Assembly: GCA_022827095.1 (NCBI GenBank)
Contig: JAJDTP010000005.1
Coordinates: 62,001 to 126,000 of the forward strand
Direction: 5' to 3'
DNA from: Dehalococcoidia bacterium
Lineage (GTDB): Bacteria > Chloroflexota > Dehalococcoidia > Lucifugimonadales > UBA3495
DNA length: 64,000 nt
The notes under the pieces are model-generated. The model made no database searches and was not told where the DNA came from. It was given only the letters and a program-made list of their open reading frames with translations. Below are positions 52,548-61,252 of the stretch, piece after piece. The stretch's first letter is position 1. Each line of letters begins with the position of its first letter. A program made the translations under genes and the position numbers.

Positions 52548-55500
52548 ATGCGCTCACTGCCGATGAACGTCCAACGGCTTGGTCTCCTCGCCCCCCTGCG
52601 CAGGCTGTGGGGGCCTAGTTTTCTGCTGCCCGTCCTGTTGGTCGCCGCGCTGGCCCTGCGCCTGTATGGCATCGACTGGGACGACGGCCACGGATTCCAC
52701 CCGGATGAGCGCTCGTTCTACCTGAGGGCGGACGATATGTTCCGCGTGCTCACCCAGGCGTCTGGACACGAGACCTGGCTGGCCCAGTGGCCCGAAATGC
52801 GGACCGGCCTGCCCAGCATTGGAACGACCCTGTCCGCGGAGCATAGTCCCCTCAACCCGCACTGGTTCCCGCTGGGCAGCGTCCTGATCTACGCGCTGGT
52901 GCTGATCCGTTCCGTTGCCGAGTTGTTCACCGACTGGGGCGCCATGGACTTGCGGTTCGCCGGCCGCACTCTGGCCGCCCTGGCCGATACGGCATCGGTG
53001 GCCTTGATGTTCGTCATTGGACGCCGGATGCACGGCCGCTGGACTGGGTTGCTGGCCGCCGCCTTGACCGCCTTTGCCGTAATCCACATCCAGCACGCGC
53101 ACTTCTATCGTCCGGAACCCTTTACGGTTCTCACGTCGCTGGCGGCGCTGTGGGCGATGCTCCGGTTCACGGACACCGCCCGGATTCGCGACGCTGCCCT
53201 GTTGAGCCTGCTGGTGGGCCTGGCTATGGCGCCCAAGGTGTCGGTGGCGCCGATCCTTGCGCCGCTGGCTCTGGTGTTCCTGTGGACCTGGAAGGACCGC
53301 GCCGGCGGGCGATGGTCCGATCTGACGGTGCTGTCGGCCGTCAGATTCGCACCCACGGTAGCGGTCGCCGGTCTGCTGGCTTTGGCCGCGTTTTTCATCA
53401 CCAACCCGTATGCCTTCCTGGACTTCGGCACGTTTCTCGCCGACATTCGCGCCCAGGCGGAAATGGCCCGGGAGGCCGGCCACTGGCCGTTCACCTGGCA
53501 ATACGCCGACACGCCGGCCTTCTGGTACCAGATCAGGCAGACCTCGGTTTGGGGCTTGAGCATACCCCTCGGCATCGTTGCCTGGGTCGGAGCGCCGTTC
53601 ACCGCGTGGATGGCATGGCGTGGCGGCGTCGCCCAACGTTTCGACCTCCTGTTGCTGGCCTGGGCCGTGCCGGCCTTCGTGTTCCTGGAGTTGTTCGAGG
53701 TCAAATTCCTGCGCTACGTGTTTCCCCTGATGCCCTTCTACATCCTGATGGGTGCGCGGATGCTCGTGGCCGCCGTGTACCGGGCCAGGGAACTGCGAAC
53801 TCGTGACGGCGATGGCGATACAGTCCCGCCCGACGATGCACCGTTTTCCGAAGAATGGCACGCCACGCCACCAACCGTCGGCGACGACCTCATCTTCGAC
53901 GAACCGATCTTCGGCGACGACGCCCCGTTTTCCGAAGAATGGCACGCCACGCCTCCCACCGGCGGCATAGTGGTGTCAGCGACCGGACGGCCGGTGGATC
54001 CCGACGCCGTTGTCGACCATCAGCCGTCCCTTTGGCAAACCGTTGCGCAGTCCACCCGCCGGTACGCTTACCCGGTCAGCATTGCGGTTCTGGCCTTCGT
54101 GGTAGCGTCCACCGTCCTCTACGCCATCGCCTTCTCCAGCATCTACAGCCGTCCCCACACGGCGGTCTCGGCCGCAGAGTGGATCAACGCCAACGTTCCG
54201 TTCGACGCGACCATCATCAACGGCGGCTCCTTTTGGGACGAGCGCATCCCCGACCTCGGCCGTTACGACGTCTGGACGTTTCCCGCCTACCATCCGGATG
54301 CCGACCGCAGCAAAATCCCCGAGCTAGTTGATCGCTTGTCCTCCAGTGACTACGCAGCGTTCTATTCCAACCGTGCCTACGGCTCAGTGGCCCGGCTCCC
54401 GGCAGAATACCCGCAGAGTTCAGCGTTCCTCCGCCTGCTGTTCGCCGGAGACCTGGGTTACCGGCTCGAGCGATCGTTCTCCTCGTATCCCTCGTTGGCC
54501 GGCTTCGAGTTGCGGGACGAGCCATACGCGCGTGCCGGTCTTCCCGTTCCGGCTCGGATCGGCGACAGCGCACCGGAACCGGGGCGTGGCTTAGGGCTGA
54601 ACCTCGGGTACGCCGACGAAAATGTCATCGGATACGACCACCCGCAGGTATTGGTGTTTCGCAACCTCGACCGACTGTCCCCCAGCGAGATACGGTCTCG
54701 CATCGACGATGCTTCAGCACACAGCGAGGAAACCCCGCCGCTGATGCTGCCTCCCGATGCGCTGATGGCGCAGCAGGACGGAGGTACCTGGTCGCGGGTG
54801 TTTCGCCCGGATGGCTGGCCGAATCGCGTGCCCTGGCTCAGTTGGTTGCTGGCGCTGGAGGTCATTTGCCTGATCGCGTTCCCGCTCACCTGGTGGGTGC
54901 TGCGACCACTGCACGACCGGGGGTTGCTGTTCTCCCGGGCGGTTGGGCTGCTCCTGGTGGCGTGGGTGGCGTGGATGCTGGTGAACTCCGGGTTCGTGCA
55001 ATTTTCGACGGCCACCATAGGTTTGGCGATGCTCATCGTGGCGATACCATCGGCGGCAGTTTTGGCCGGTCACTGGCGAGAAATGGCGGCGTGGCTGCGG
55101 GGACACTGGCGCATGGTGGTGGCCGCCGAAGCGCTGTTCGTGCTGGCCTACCTGGCCTTCGTGATGATCCGGGCCGCCAACCCTGACCTGTGGCACCCGT
55201 GGCGCGGCGGCGAGAAACCCATGGAACTGGCCTATTTCACAGCCGTTGCCCGCTCCTCCGTGCTGCCGCCGTACGATCCGTGGTTCGCCGGAGGCTATCT
55301 GAACTACTACTACTGGGGTTACTTCATCCTTTCGATACCCACCCGTCTCACTGGCATCCCCCCGGTGATCGCGTTCAATCTGGCCGTGCCGACGCTGTTC
55401 GCCCTGACGGCGACCGGCGCTGGCGCGCTGGCGTACTACTTCGTCAAAGCGGCCCGAACGGTTTCGGGACAGACCGGGTCGTCCCCTAATTCAACGGCTA

Positions 55501-57278
55501 GTGGCTGGCAGCGAGTGGTTCCAAGGAACCGCATTGCACAGTGGTTGCCGGGCGGAGCCGCGGTGGTAGGTCTCATCGGCGCCGTGATGGTGGCAATCGC
55601 CGGGAACCTGGATGGAGCGGTCCAGCTGTTTCAGATCCTGTCCGACCGCATCAACGGGATCCCGGTGCCCCTTTCAGCATTCGACTTCTGGCGTAGCAGC
55701 CGCGCCATTCCCGAGATCCCGAACTTTGATCCCAACGCGCTGACCCCGTGGCTGGAGATGCGCGATCGGGTTGACCTCGGGTTCCACATCACCGAGTTCC
55801 CGTATTTCACCTTCCTTTTTGCCGACCTTCACGCGCACATGATGACCATGCCCTTCGCGTTGCTCGCCGTTGCCCTCGGTTTCGCGGCCCTCCTCAGCGT
55901 GTCCGGGAACGGTCCGAAGAGCATTTGGACCTGGGTGTGTGCCGCCCTGATGGGTCTGGCGGTGGGCAGCCTGTGGGCCATCAACTCGTGGGAATATCCG
56001 GCTTACGCCCTGCTCATGATCGGGTTCGCCGGCGCTGCGGCATGGATGATGCCGGGCGAGCCCAAGGTGCGCCTGGCCCTCGGCATTGCCCTGGCGATTC
56101 TGGCCGTTGTGGTCAGCTACGCGGCGTTCCTGCCGTTCCATGGCGCGACTGAGACCTTTGGCACCGGCATCGAACCGACCCGGTGGCGCACCCCATTGTC
56201 CAACTACCTGCTGATTCATGCGCTCCCGTTGTTAGCGGCTTTGGTATTGCTGTCGGCGACGTTGCCTCGAGCCGGCGCCCTGTTTCTATCACGATTTAAA
56301 GTGGCCACCCCGGTTCCAGCAGCACACCAATGGCTGCTGGCGGGAGTATTGGCGGGGTTGGCTCTGGCGGGTTACTTCTGGGCCGCGGGTTTCCTGACTG
56401 CCGGCGTACTCATGGCGCTGCTCACACTGACCTGTTGGTCGCTGGCCGCGACGTTGCTGAACGGCGAGGACCGGGCATCACGATCCGATCTGGCGGCTCT
56501 TGCCATGCTGGCTGTCGCCCTGGCCATCGGCATCGGCGTGGACTTCGTGCGCGTCGAAGGTGACATCGCGCGCATGAACACGGTTTTCAAGTACTACCTG
56601 GTGGCATGGCTTCTGTTCGGCGTGTCCGGAGCATACGGTTTCTGGCGAGGCTGGGCCGCGTGGCGCAATCGTCGCAACGTCTACAGCAAAGTGGTTAGAT
56701 ACGCATTTGCCACCATAGCCGCGCTCGTTGGCGTCGGGGTCATGGTATATCCCGCGCTGGCGACACCGGTCCGCATCCAGGACCGCTTCCACTCCACGCC
56801 GTTGACCCTGGACGGCGCGGCGTGGATGCCGGACGCGGTTCACTGGGAGCGCGACGAGCCCATCGAACTGCGCTGGGACGCCGATGCCATCCGCTGGTTG
56901 CAGGACAACGTCGTCGGTTCCCCGGTGGTGCTGGAGGCCCACGGCGACCAGTACCGCTGGAACGGCCGCGTCTCGGTGTACACCGGATTGCCTACCGTGA
57001 TCGGGTGGCCGTGGCACCAGACCCAGCAGCGCAACGACTGGGAACTGATTCGGGAACGCGCGGGGGATGTGTCAACCATCTACAACACCCAAAGCAAGAA
57101 CGCGGCGCTGGACCTGATCGACCGGTACCGCGTGCGCTACATCGTGGTGGGCGATCTGGAACGGATCTACTACCTCCCTCACGGCATCGAAAAGTTCGAC
57201 CGGATGGTCGAGGACGGCGATCTTGAATTGGCCTACGCCAACGACCGTACCTCCATCTACCGCGTGGTGGATCGGTGA
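52548..57278 (+). CDS. Giant DUF2298/'YYY' membrane protein with GT39-like N-terminus
   Basis: A 1576-residue polytopic protein with two halves. The N-terminal half looks like a GT-C/PMT glycosyltransferase: DDGHGFHPDERSF in the first loop (DE motif), then about ten hydrophobic segments. After an insert with a duplicated 28-residue block, the C-terminal half is DUF2298: GGYLNYYYWGYFILSIPTRL is the YYY motif that names the Chloroflexi/Archaea family, and FADLHAHMMTMPFALLAVALG follows. A large exported domain lies between. Sugar transfer to lipid or protein is inferred. ATG at 52548; ATG at 52563 possible. Confidence 0.85.
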   Translation: MRSLPMNVQRLGLLAPLRRLWGPSFLLPVLLVAALALRLYGIDWDDGHGFHPDERSFYLRADDMFRVLTQASGHETWLAQWPEMRTGLPSIGTTLSAEHSPLNPHWFPLGSVLIYALVLIRSVAELFTDWGAMDLRFAGRTLAALADTASVALMFVIGRRMHGRWTGLLAAALTAFAVIHIQHAHFYRPEPFTVLTSLAALWAMLRFTDTARIRDAALLSLLVGLAMAPKVSVAPILAPLALVFLWTWKDRAGGRWSDLTVLSAVRFAPTVAVAGLLALAAFFITNPYAFLDFGTFLADIRAQAEMAREAGHWPFTWQYADTPAFWYQIRQTSVWGLSIPLGIVAWVGAPFTAWMAWRGGVAQRFDLLLLAWAVPAFVFLELFEVKFLRYVFPLMPFYILMGARMLVAAVYRARELRTRDGDGDTVPPDDAPFSEEWHATPPTVGDDLIFDEPIFGDDAPFSEEWHATPPTGGIVVSATGRPVDPDAVVDHQPSLWQTVAQSTRRYAYPVSIAVLAFVVASTVLYAIAFSSIYSRPHTAVSAAEWINANVPFDATIINGGSFWDERIPDLGRYDVWTFPAYHPDADRSKIPELVDRLSSSDYAAFYSNRAYGSVARLPAEYPQSSAFLRLLFAGDLGYRLERSFSSYPSLAGFELRDEPYARAGLPVPARIGDSAPEPGRGLGLNLGYADENVIGYDHPQVLVFRNLDRLSPSEIRSRIDDASAHSEETPPLMLPPDALMAQQDGGTWSRVFRPDGWPNRVPWLSWLLALEVICLIAFPLTWWVLRPLHDRGLLFSRAVGLLLVAWVAWMLVNSGFVQFSTATIGLAMLIVAIPSAAVLAGHWREMAAWLRGHWRMVVAAEALFVLAYLAFVMIRAANPDLWHPWRGGEKPMELAYFTAVARSSVLPPYDPWFAGGYLNYYYWGYFILSIPTRLTGIPPVIAFNLAVPTLFALTATGAGALAYYFVKAARTVSGQTGSSPNSTASGWQRVVPRNRIAQWLPGGAAVVGLIGAVMVAIAGNLDGAVQLFQILSDRINGIPVPLSAFDFWRSSRAIPEIPNFDPNALTPWLEMRDRVDLGFHITEFPYFTFLFADLHAHMMTMPFALLAVALGFAALLSVSGNGPKSIWTWVCAALMGLAVGSLWAINSWEYPAYALLMIGFAGAAAWMMPGEPKVRLALGIALAILAVVVSYAAFLPFHGATETFGTGIEPTRWRTPLSNYLLIHALPLLAALVLLSATLPRAGALFLSRFKVATPVPAAHQWLLAGVLAGLALAGYFWAAGFLTAGVLMALLTLTCWSLAATLLNGEDRASRSDLAALAMLAVALAIGIGVDFVRVEGDIARMNTVFKYYLVAWLLFGVSGAYGFWRGWAAWRNRRNVYSKVVRYAFATIAALVGVGVMVYPALATPVRIQDRFHSTPLTLDGAAWMPDAVHWERDEPIELRWDADAIRWLQDNVVGSPVVLEAHGDQYRWNGRVSVYTGLPTVIGWPWHQTQQRNDWELIRERAGDVSTIYNTQSKNAALDLIDRYRVRYIVVGDLERIYYLPHGIEKFDRMVEDGDLELAYANDRTSIYRVVDR
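53832..53959 (+). repeat. Internal 84-bp tandem duplication in the DUF2298 gene
   Basis: The blocks starting at 53832 and 53916 both encode DDAPFSEEWHATPPT. They differ at only a few bases over about 44 bp and are offset by 84 bp (28 codons, in frame), so the cytoplasmic or surface loop grew by slippage or unequal crossover. Confidence 0.8.
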
Positions 57279-57384
57279 GCGTTCGGGTCACGCTATTCGT
57301 CGCGTCCAGAGCTGAGTTGCAGAAGGCGTGTGAACCGCCCTCTGATACGATAGCCACAAAACGTTCCAGCTTGCGAGGTGCCCC

Positions 57385-58191
57385 ATGCTCTTCCCGGACC
57401 ATACGACGGATCGGCTGCTGGCCAATCTTGAATCGGGACAACCCTCCCTGTGCGCCTACGTGTTCAGCCACCCGAACATGGTGGAAGTCGCCGGCCTGGC
57501 TGGCATCGACTGCTTCATGGCCGACATGATGTTTACCGCACACGATTGGGACAACATCGCCCACCTGATACGGGCGGCCCGTGGCACGGGCATCTCTCCC
57601 ATGATCCGAGTGCAGGCTTTTCCATGGGCCACCGGTACTGACCGGCGCACCGTTTCCGACGCGGCCCGCGCTTTGGCCCTCGGGGCCACAGCCGTCACGG
57701 TTTCGGTGGGCTCCAGGGAGGAGGTCCAGGAACTGATGGGGTTGCGGGACGACTGGCACCGCCTCATACATCTACGCCGTTTCGATACTGCCGAGGACTT
57801 TCCGGAGTTTAACCGCAAAACCCGGGACGGGACTTTGGTTGTGCCAACCGTGGAGAGCGAGGGCGGCCTCCGTGACTTGGACGACATCCTGGCGATCGAC
57901 GGGGTCAGGTTGGTGTGGTTGGCCGCAGGTGACGTGACCAAGATCCTGGGCGTGCCGTTCAAGTACGAGGATCCCAAGGTGATGAGGTTGCTGGAGAACG
58001 GCGTAAGAACTGCGGAAAGCCACGGAGCGGCCATCATGTATAACATGGGTCTGGACTCGCCGGACTTCGACGCTATGGCGGCATCAGCCAGACGCTATTT
58101 CGAGGTCGGGGTGCGCGTGGTCGGTTTGGGAGCCATGGAGTGGCACGCGCAGATGGCACTTCAGCTAATCCGTAGGGGCGCCATCGGGTAG
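57385..58191 (+). CDS. HpcH/HpaI aldolase family protein
   Basis: A 268-residue PEP-binding TIM barrel. CAYVFSHPNMVEVAGLAGIDCFMADMMF, GISPMIRVQA (substrate Arg), VVPTVESEGGLRDLDDILAIDGV (metal Glu) and LVWLAAGDVTKILG fit the family that cleaves 2-keto-3-deoxy acids or citryl-type substrates. Substrate unknown. ATG at 57385 with GAGGTG upstream. Confidence 0.85.
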   Translation: MLFPDHTTDRLLANLESGQPSLCAYVFSHPNMVEVAGLAGIDCFMADMMFTAHDWDNIAHLIRAARGTGISPMIRVQAFPWATGTDRRTVSDAARALALGATAVTVSVGSREEVQELMGLRDDWHRLIHLRRFDTAEDFPEFNRKTRDGTLVVPTVESEGGLRDLDDILAIDGVRLVWLAAGDVTKILGVPFKYEDPKVMRLLENGVRTAESHGAAIMYNMGLDSPDFDAMAASARRYFEVGVRVVGLGAMEWHAQMALQLIRRGAIG

Positions 58192-58290
58192 AGCCTCTGG
58201 GGCGCCAACGCCTCACGCCCGCCCATGCCATGGTCGCGGGGAACCCGGCGACTAGGCGACTTCGCGTACAGGCGGATACCCTTGGTCCAA

Positions 58291-58320
58291 CGGGATTGCC
58301 GCGCTTCGCTCGTAATAACG
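58291..58320. repeat. Dispersed intergenic repeat, second copy
   Basis: Matches 56-84 at 26 of 29 positions (GATTGCCGCGCTTCGCTCG core). It lies just before the promoter of the Gfo/Idh gene. Confidence 0.65.
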
Positions 58321-58360
58321 GAGGGACGGAAAGAGGGCCCGCATGAGGTTCGCCGCCGTT

Positions 58361-58390
58361 TTGACCGTGCTGCGAGGCTTACCCTATAAT
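58361..58390 (+). promoter_or_regulatory. Promoter of the Gfo/Idh gene
   Basis: TTGACC (58361-58366) and TATAAT (58385-58390) separated by 18 bp. The GTG start follows AGGAGG (58442-58447) by 7 nt. Confidence 0.75.
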
Positions 58391-58454
58391 CCGTTGCGCC
58401 GCGCCCCACTTTCGCAGCCTGGCGCGCCGCCAAGTATCTTCAGGAGGTACCACT

Positions 58455-59489
58455 GTGGCACTCGAATCCGTGCGCGTCGGCCTGATCGGCGCCGGCCGCA
58501 ACACCCGTGATCGACACATCCCGGGGTTCAACGACACCCCCGGCGTGGAGATCGGCGCCGTCGCCAACCGCTCCCGCGAATCCGGCCAGCGCGTTGCCGA
58601 CGCCTTCAACATCCCGACCGTGTACGATAACTGGGAAGAACTGCTGGAAGACGAAAGCCTGGACGCCGTCTGCATCGGCACCTGGCCCTACATGCACCGC
58701 ACGTTGACCATGGCGTCGCTGGAGTCCGGCAAGCACGTGCTGTGCGAGGCTCGCATGGCGATGAACGCCGGCGAGGCCCACGAGATGCTGGCCGCCTCCC
58801 AGGCGTCGCCCAATCTGGTTGCGCAGATCGTGCCTTCGCCCATGACCTTCGGGATTGACGACCTGATGATCCGCCTGATTTCCGATGGTTTCCTGGGTGA
58901 TCTCGTGTCCGTGGACGTTCAATCGCAGACTGGATTCGCCGATCTCGACTCCACGCTCCATTGGCGCCAGGATCGGGACATGAGCGGGTTCAACATTTTG
59001 AACATGGGTATCTGGTACGAAGCCATGATCCGGTGGGTGGGCCGCGCGACCCAGGTGATGGCCATGAGCCAGATCACGGTTCCCCATCGCCGGGACGACG
59101 ACGGCAATTGGCGCTCGGTCACCGTCCCCGACACCGTGGACGTCCTGTGCCGCCTGGCCAACGGAGCCAACGCCCACCTGAAATTCAGCGCCTGCGCCGG
59201 CCTGTCTCCCGGCAACTCGGTCTGGATCTACGGCATGGAGGGGACCATCCACGTGGACGGCCAGATGCGCGTTTACGGCGGGAAGCGTGGTGACTCCGAG
59301 TTGCAGGAGATCGCCAATCCGCCCGAGGGCCGTTACTCGTGGTCCGTCGAGCAGGAGTTCATCGCCTCCATCCGCGACGGAGCCCCGGTGATGCGCACCC
59401 CGTTCAACATCGGTGTCCACTACATGGAGTGGACCGAAGCGGTAACCGCAAGCGCGCAACGCGGCGAAGCCGTACATTTGCCGCTGTAA
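58455..59489 (+). CDS. Gfo/Idh/MocA-family oxidoreductase
   Basis: A 344-residue NAD(P)-dependent oxidoreductase for sugars or inositol-like compounds. VGLIGAGRNTRDRHIPGF binds the cofactor, LDAVCIGTWPYMHRTLTM and GKHVLCEARMAMNAGEAHEM hold the conserved EK region, where the usual catalytic Lys of E-K-P is replaced (CEARM), so activity may differ. The C-terminal domain has a typical open sheet. GTG start. Confidence 0.85.
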   Translation: MALESVRVGLIGAGRNTRDRHIPGFNDTPGVEIGAVANRSRESGQRVADAFNIPTVYDNWEELLEDESLDAVCIGTWPYMHRTLTMASLESGKHVLCEARMAMNAGEAHEMLAASQASPNLVAQIVPSPMTFGIDDLMIRLISDGFLGDLVSVDVQSQTGFADLDSTLHWRQDRDMSGFNILNMGIWYEAMIRWVGRATQVMAMSQITVPHRRDDDGNWRSVTVPDTVDVLCRLANGANAHLKFSACAGLSPGNSVWIYGMEGTIHVDGQMRVYGGKRGDSELQEIANPPEGRYSWSVEQEFIASIRDGAPVMRTPFNIGVHYMEWTEAVTASAQRGEAVHLPL

Positions 59490-59515
59490 GGCGACAGCAC
59501 TAGCTCGCAAATGAG

Positions 59516-59541
59516 TAGGGGCGACGCATGCGTCGCCCCTA
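59516..59541. terminator. Palindromic terminator between convergent genes
   Basis: A perfect 26-bp palindrome (13-bp arms, TAGGGGCGACGCA) sits 26 bp beyond the Gfo/Idh stop and 27 bp beyond the selenoprotein gene's stop, able to end both. The GCATGC centre leaves a tight loop. The same GGGGCGACGCATGCGTCGCC theme is a common intergenic repeat. Confidence 0.65.
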
Positions 59542-59568
59542 AAGGTTGCCAGTGTTCTCGGGTGGTGG

Positions 59569-60111
59569 CTACCGATCTACCAGGCAGGCAATCACCTGGG
59601 GCGCTGCGGTGGCTGCCCGCTCGGATAGCTCAGCGTCGGTCAACGTGATGATGGGGTGCTCGATGATCGCGAGGCCGTACTCCGGGTCGCCCCGCATGCG
59701 GGACATGGCGCGGGCCTGGCTTACGAAGGGCCGGGTGGTCAGCACGGTGGACGGGATGCCCAGCAGTTCGGTTTCCATTGCGTCGTGCACACTGCACGCG
59801 GTGCAGGACCCTCATTCCGCTGTGGCGTGAATCGCCACATCGATGCTCCTGGCGGTGCGCTGCAGGTCCTCGATGCGGGCCGGCCACTGCCATCCGCCCT
59901 TATTGTGCTCCACGGTGCCGGCGATGTCGTATCGCTCGCCGATGATGGCAGCGATGCGGCGCAGCAGGTTCTCCGAATGGGGTTTGTTGTTGGCGAACAG
60001 CCCGATGACCTTGCCGTCCAGGGTCGCGGGGCGCTGCGCCAACCGCGACGGAGCCGGCGGCGCGTCGTCACGCGGGTCCAGCGTGACGATGGGTGAGCCT
60101 TGTGTAGTCAT
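59569..60111 (-). CDS. UGSC-family selenoprotein (in-frame UGA)
   Basis: A 180-residue protein when the TGA at 59814-59812 is read as selenocysteine. It opens MTTQGSPIVTLDPRDDAPPA, has GKVIGLFANNKPHSENLLRR and IDVAIHATAE up to Glu99, then U100-G-S-C, the motif that names the UGSC (seleno)protein family, then TACSVHDAMETELLGIPSTV and ARAMSRMRGDP. Both halves are in one frame, 321 nt apart in phase. GGAGG lies 7 nt before the ATG at 60111. A standard caller would split it into a 99-residue and a 73-residue gene. Redox or selenium-ligand chemistry is likely; the reaction is unknown. Confidence 0.9.
59792..59806 (-). promoter_or_regulatory. Candidate bacterial SECIS hairpin of UGSC gene
   Basis: Five nt after the UGA the mRNA forms CUGCAC-CGC-GUGCAG, a perfect 6-bp stem with a G in the loop, 13 nt from the UGA. 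Good position for SelB recognition. Confidence 0.6.
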
Positions 60112-60167
60112 GCCATGACCTCCGTATTCGGGACTGGCCCGTGGGATAGCGCGGGATCGCGGCGGCG

Positions 60168-61169
60168 TCAGTCGGGTACCGCCACTTGCCGAATGACCGA
60201 GCGGCTGGAGCCCCAGGTGGCGATGAGGCTAACGAAAGCGCCGGCCATGCCGCCACCGGGCAGCACGGTGATCCGGTCGGCCTCGGGAACCACCGGAACC
60301 AGCCGGTCGTGGTCAAGCTCATGGCCCATCCGCTTCCAGCGCATCCATTCGGACACGGGCAGCCGCGCCTTGTCGTGCAGGAAATCTGCCACTCGCTGCC
60401 GACTCCAGCCGGCGGCGGTCACATATCCCATCGCCTCAGGGCTGATTACGCATATGACTTCCGGCATACCCGGGCCGAAGGCCAACATGGCGTGGGCAAC
60501 GGTGGTCAGGAAATCGGCCGGGTCGCGGTCTCCGTGCAGGGTAACTTGCAGGGGCGCCAGGGTGGCGAAGGCTTGCACGATGGTTGCGTCGTCGCCGTAG
60601 CCCAGTTCGGACGCCAGCGATGGCCAGGGGCTGATGGCCAGGTTCTCGGGGAAGCTGAAGGTGATCTTGCCGGCGTGGCCGAAGGTGCTGTTGTCCATCA
60701 CCACCGGAACCGAGCCGTAGAAGTTGGACTTGAACAGGTTCACCGCCCGCCCGATGGCGGCGTTGGCGCGGCTGCCGTTCCCCATCATCTCAACGCCGGC
60801 GTTCATGCCGATGGTCTCGGCGTAGGGCCCGCTGACCACCGTGAGCACGGTTGCGCCGTTGGTGGACGTGCTACTGGCGTGGAGGTTGAAACTCCGCTCC
60901 GTGATCGCCGACAGCGCCGCCATGACCACCGGGAAATGCTCCGGCAGACAGCCGGCCATCACCGCGTTCACCGCCGCCTTGCCGGCCGTAAACCCCTTCT
61001 GGCGGATGATCTCCGTGCCCAGGTCGTGGTCGGCGCCGACCCCGGCGTAATCCAGCATCGACTGCACCCGGTCCGGGGTGGGCGGCACAATGGGCAGCCC
61101 GTCGGTTAGGCCGTTGGCGAAGTAGTATTCCTGGGCGTCGTTCCAGTCGGCAAAGCTGAGGGTGGTCAT
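60168..61169 (-). CDS. Probable UGSC-partner protein, conserved hypothetical
   Basis: A 333-residue cytoplasmic protein starting MTTLSFADWNDAQEYYFANG, LTDGLPIVPPTPDRVQSMLD. A conserved-looking core AGKAAVNAVMAGCLPEHFPVVMAAL and SGPYAETIGMNAGVEMMGNGSRANAAIGRAVNLF follows, then VLPGGGMAGAFVSLIATWG at the end. No known catalytic motif is visible. It lies 56 bp upstream of the UGSC gene on the same strand, so they form an operon, and I recall similar neighbours of UGSC genes. It may bind the same substrate or form a complex. Confidence 0.65.
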   Translation of the reverse strand: MTTLSFADWNDAQEYYFANGLTDGLPIVPPTPDRVQSMLDYAGVGADHDLGTEIIRQKGFTAGKAAVNAVMAGCLPEHFPVVMAALSAITERSFNLHASSTSTNGATVLTVVSGPYAETIGMNAGVEMMGNGSRANAAIGRAVNLFKSNFYGSVPVVMDNSTFGHAGKITFSFPENLAISPWPSLASELGYGDDATIVQAFATLAPLQVTLHGDRDPADFLTTVAHAMLAFGPGMPEVICVISPEAMGYVTAAGWSRQRVADFLHDKARLPVSEWMRWKRMGHELDHDRLVPVVPEADRITVLPGGGMAGAFVSLIATWGSSRSVIRQVAVPD

Positions 61170-61208
61170 GTAGCAATCACTCGCGATGTTGGTCTGGGAC
61201 GATACGGG

Positions 61209-61214
61209 ATTATG
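61209..61214 (-). promoter_or_regulatory. Possible -10 box of the UGSC operon
   Basis: Minus-strand CATAAT, 40 bp before the ATG at 61169, without a clear -35. Confidence 0.3.
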
Positions 61215-61252
61215 CCATCATTCGACGTTACCGGCGAGCGTCCGCCTAACGG

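Noticed and set aside
52554-53945. Long minus-strand reading frame inside the DUF2298 gene
   Set aside because: Composition is Gly/Gln/Arg/His-rich with no family resemblance; a shadow of GC-rich third positions, like the similar long frames opposite nuoM and nuoN.
59569-59790. A separate 73-residue gene downstream of the UGSC stop
   Set aside because: Same frame as the upstream segment, no ribosome binding site, and it begins inside the conserved domain; it is the C-terminal part of the selenoprotein.
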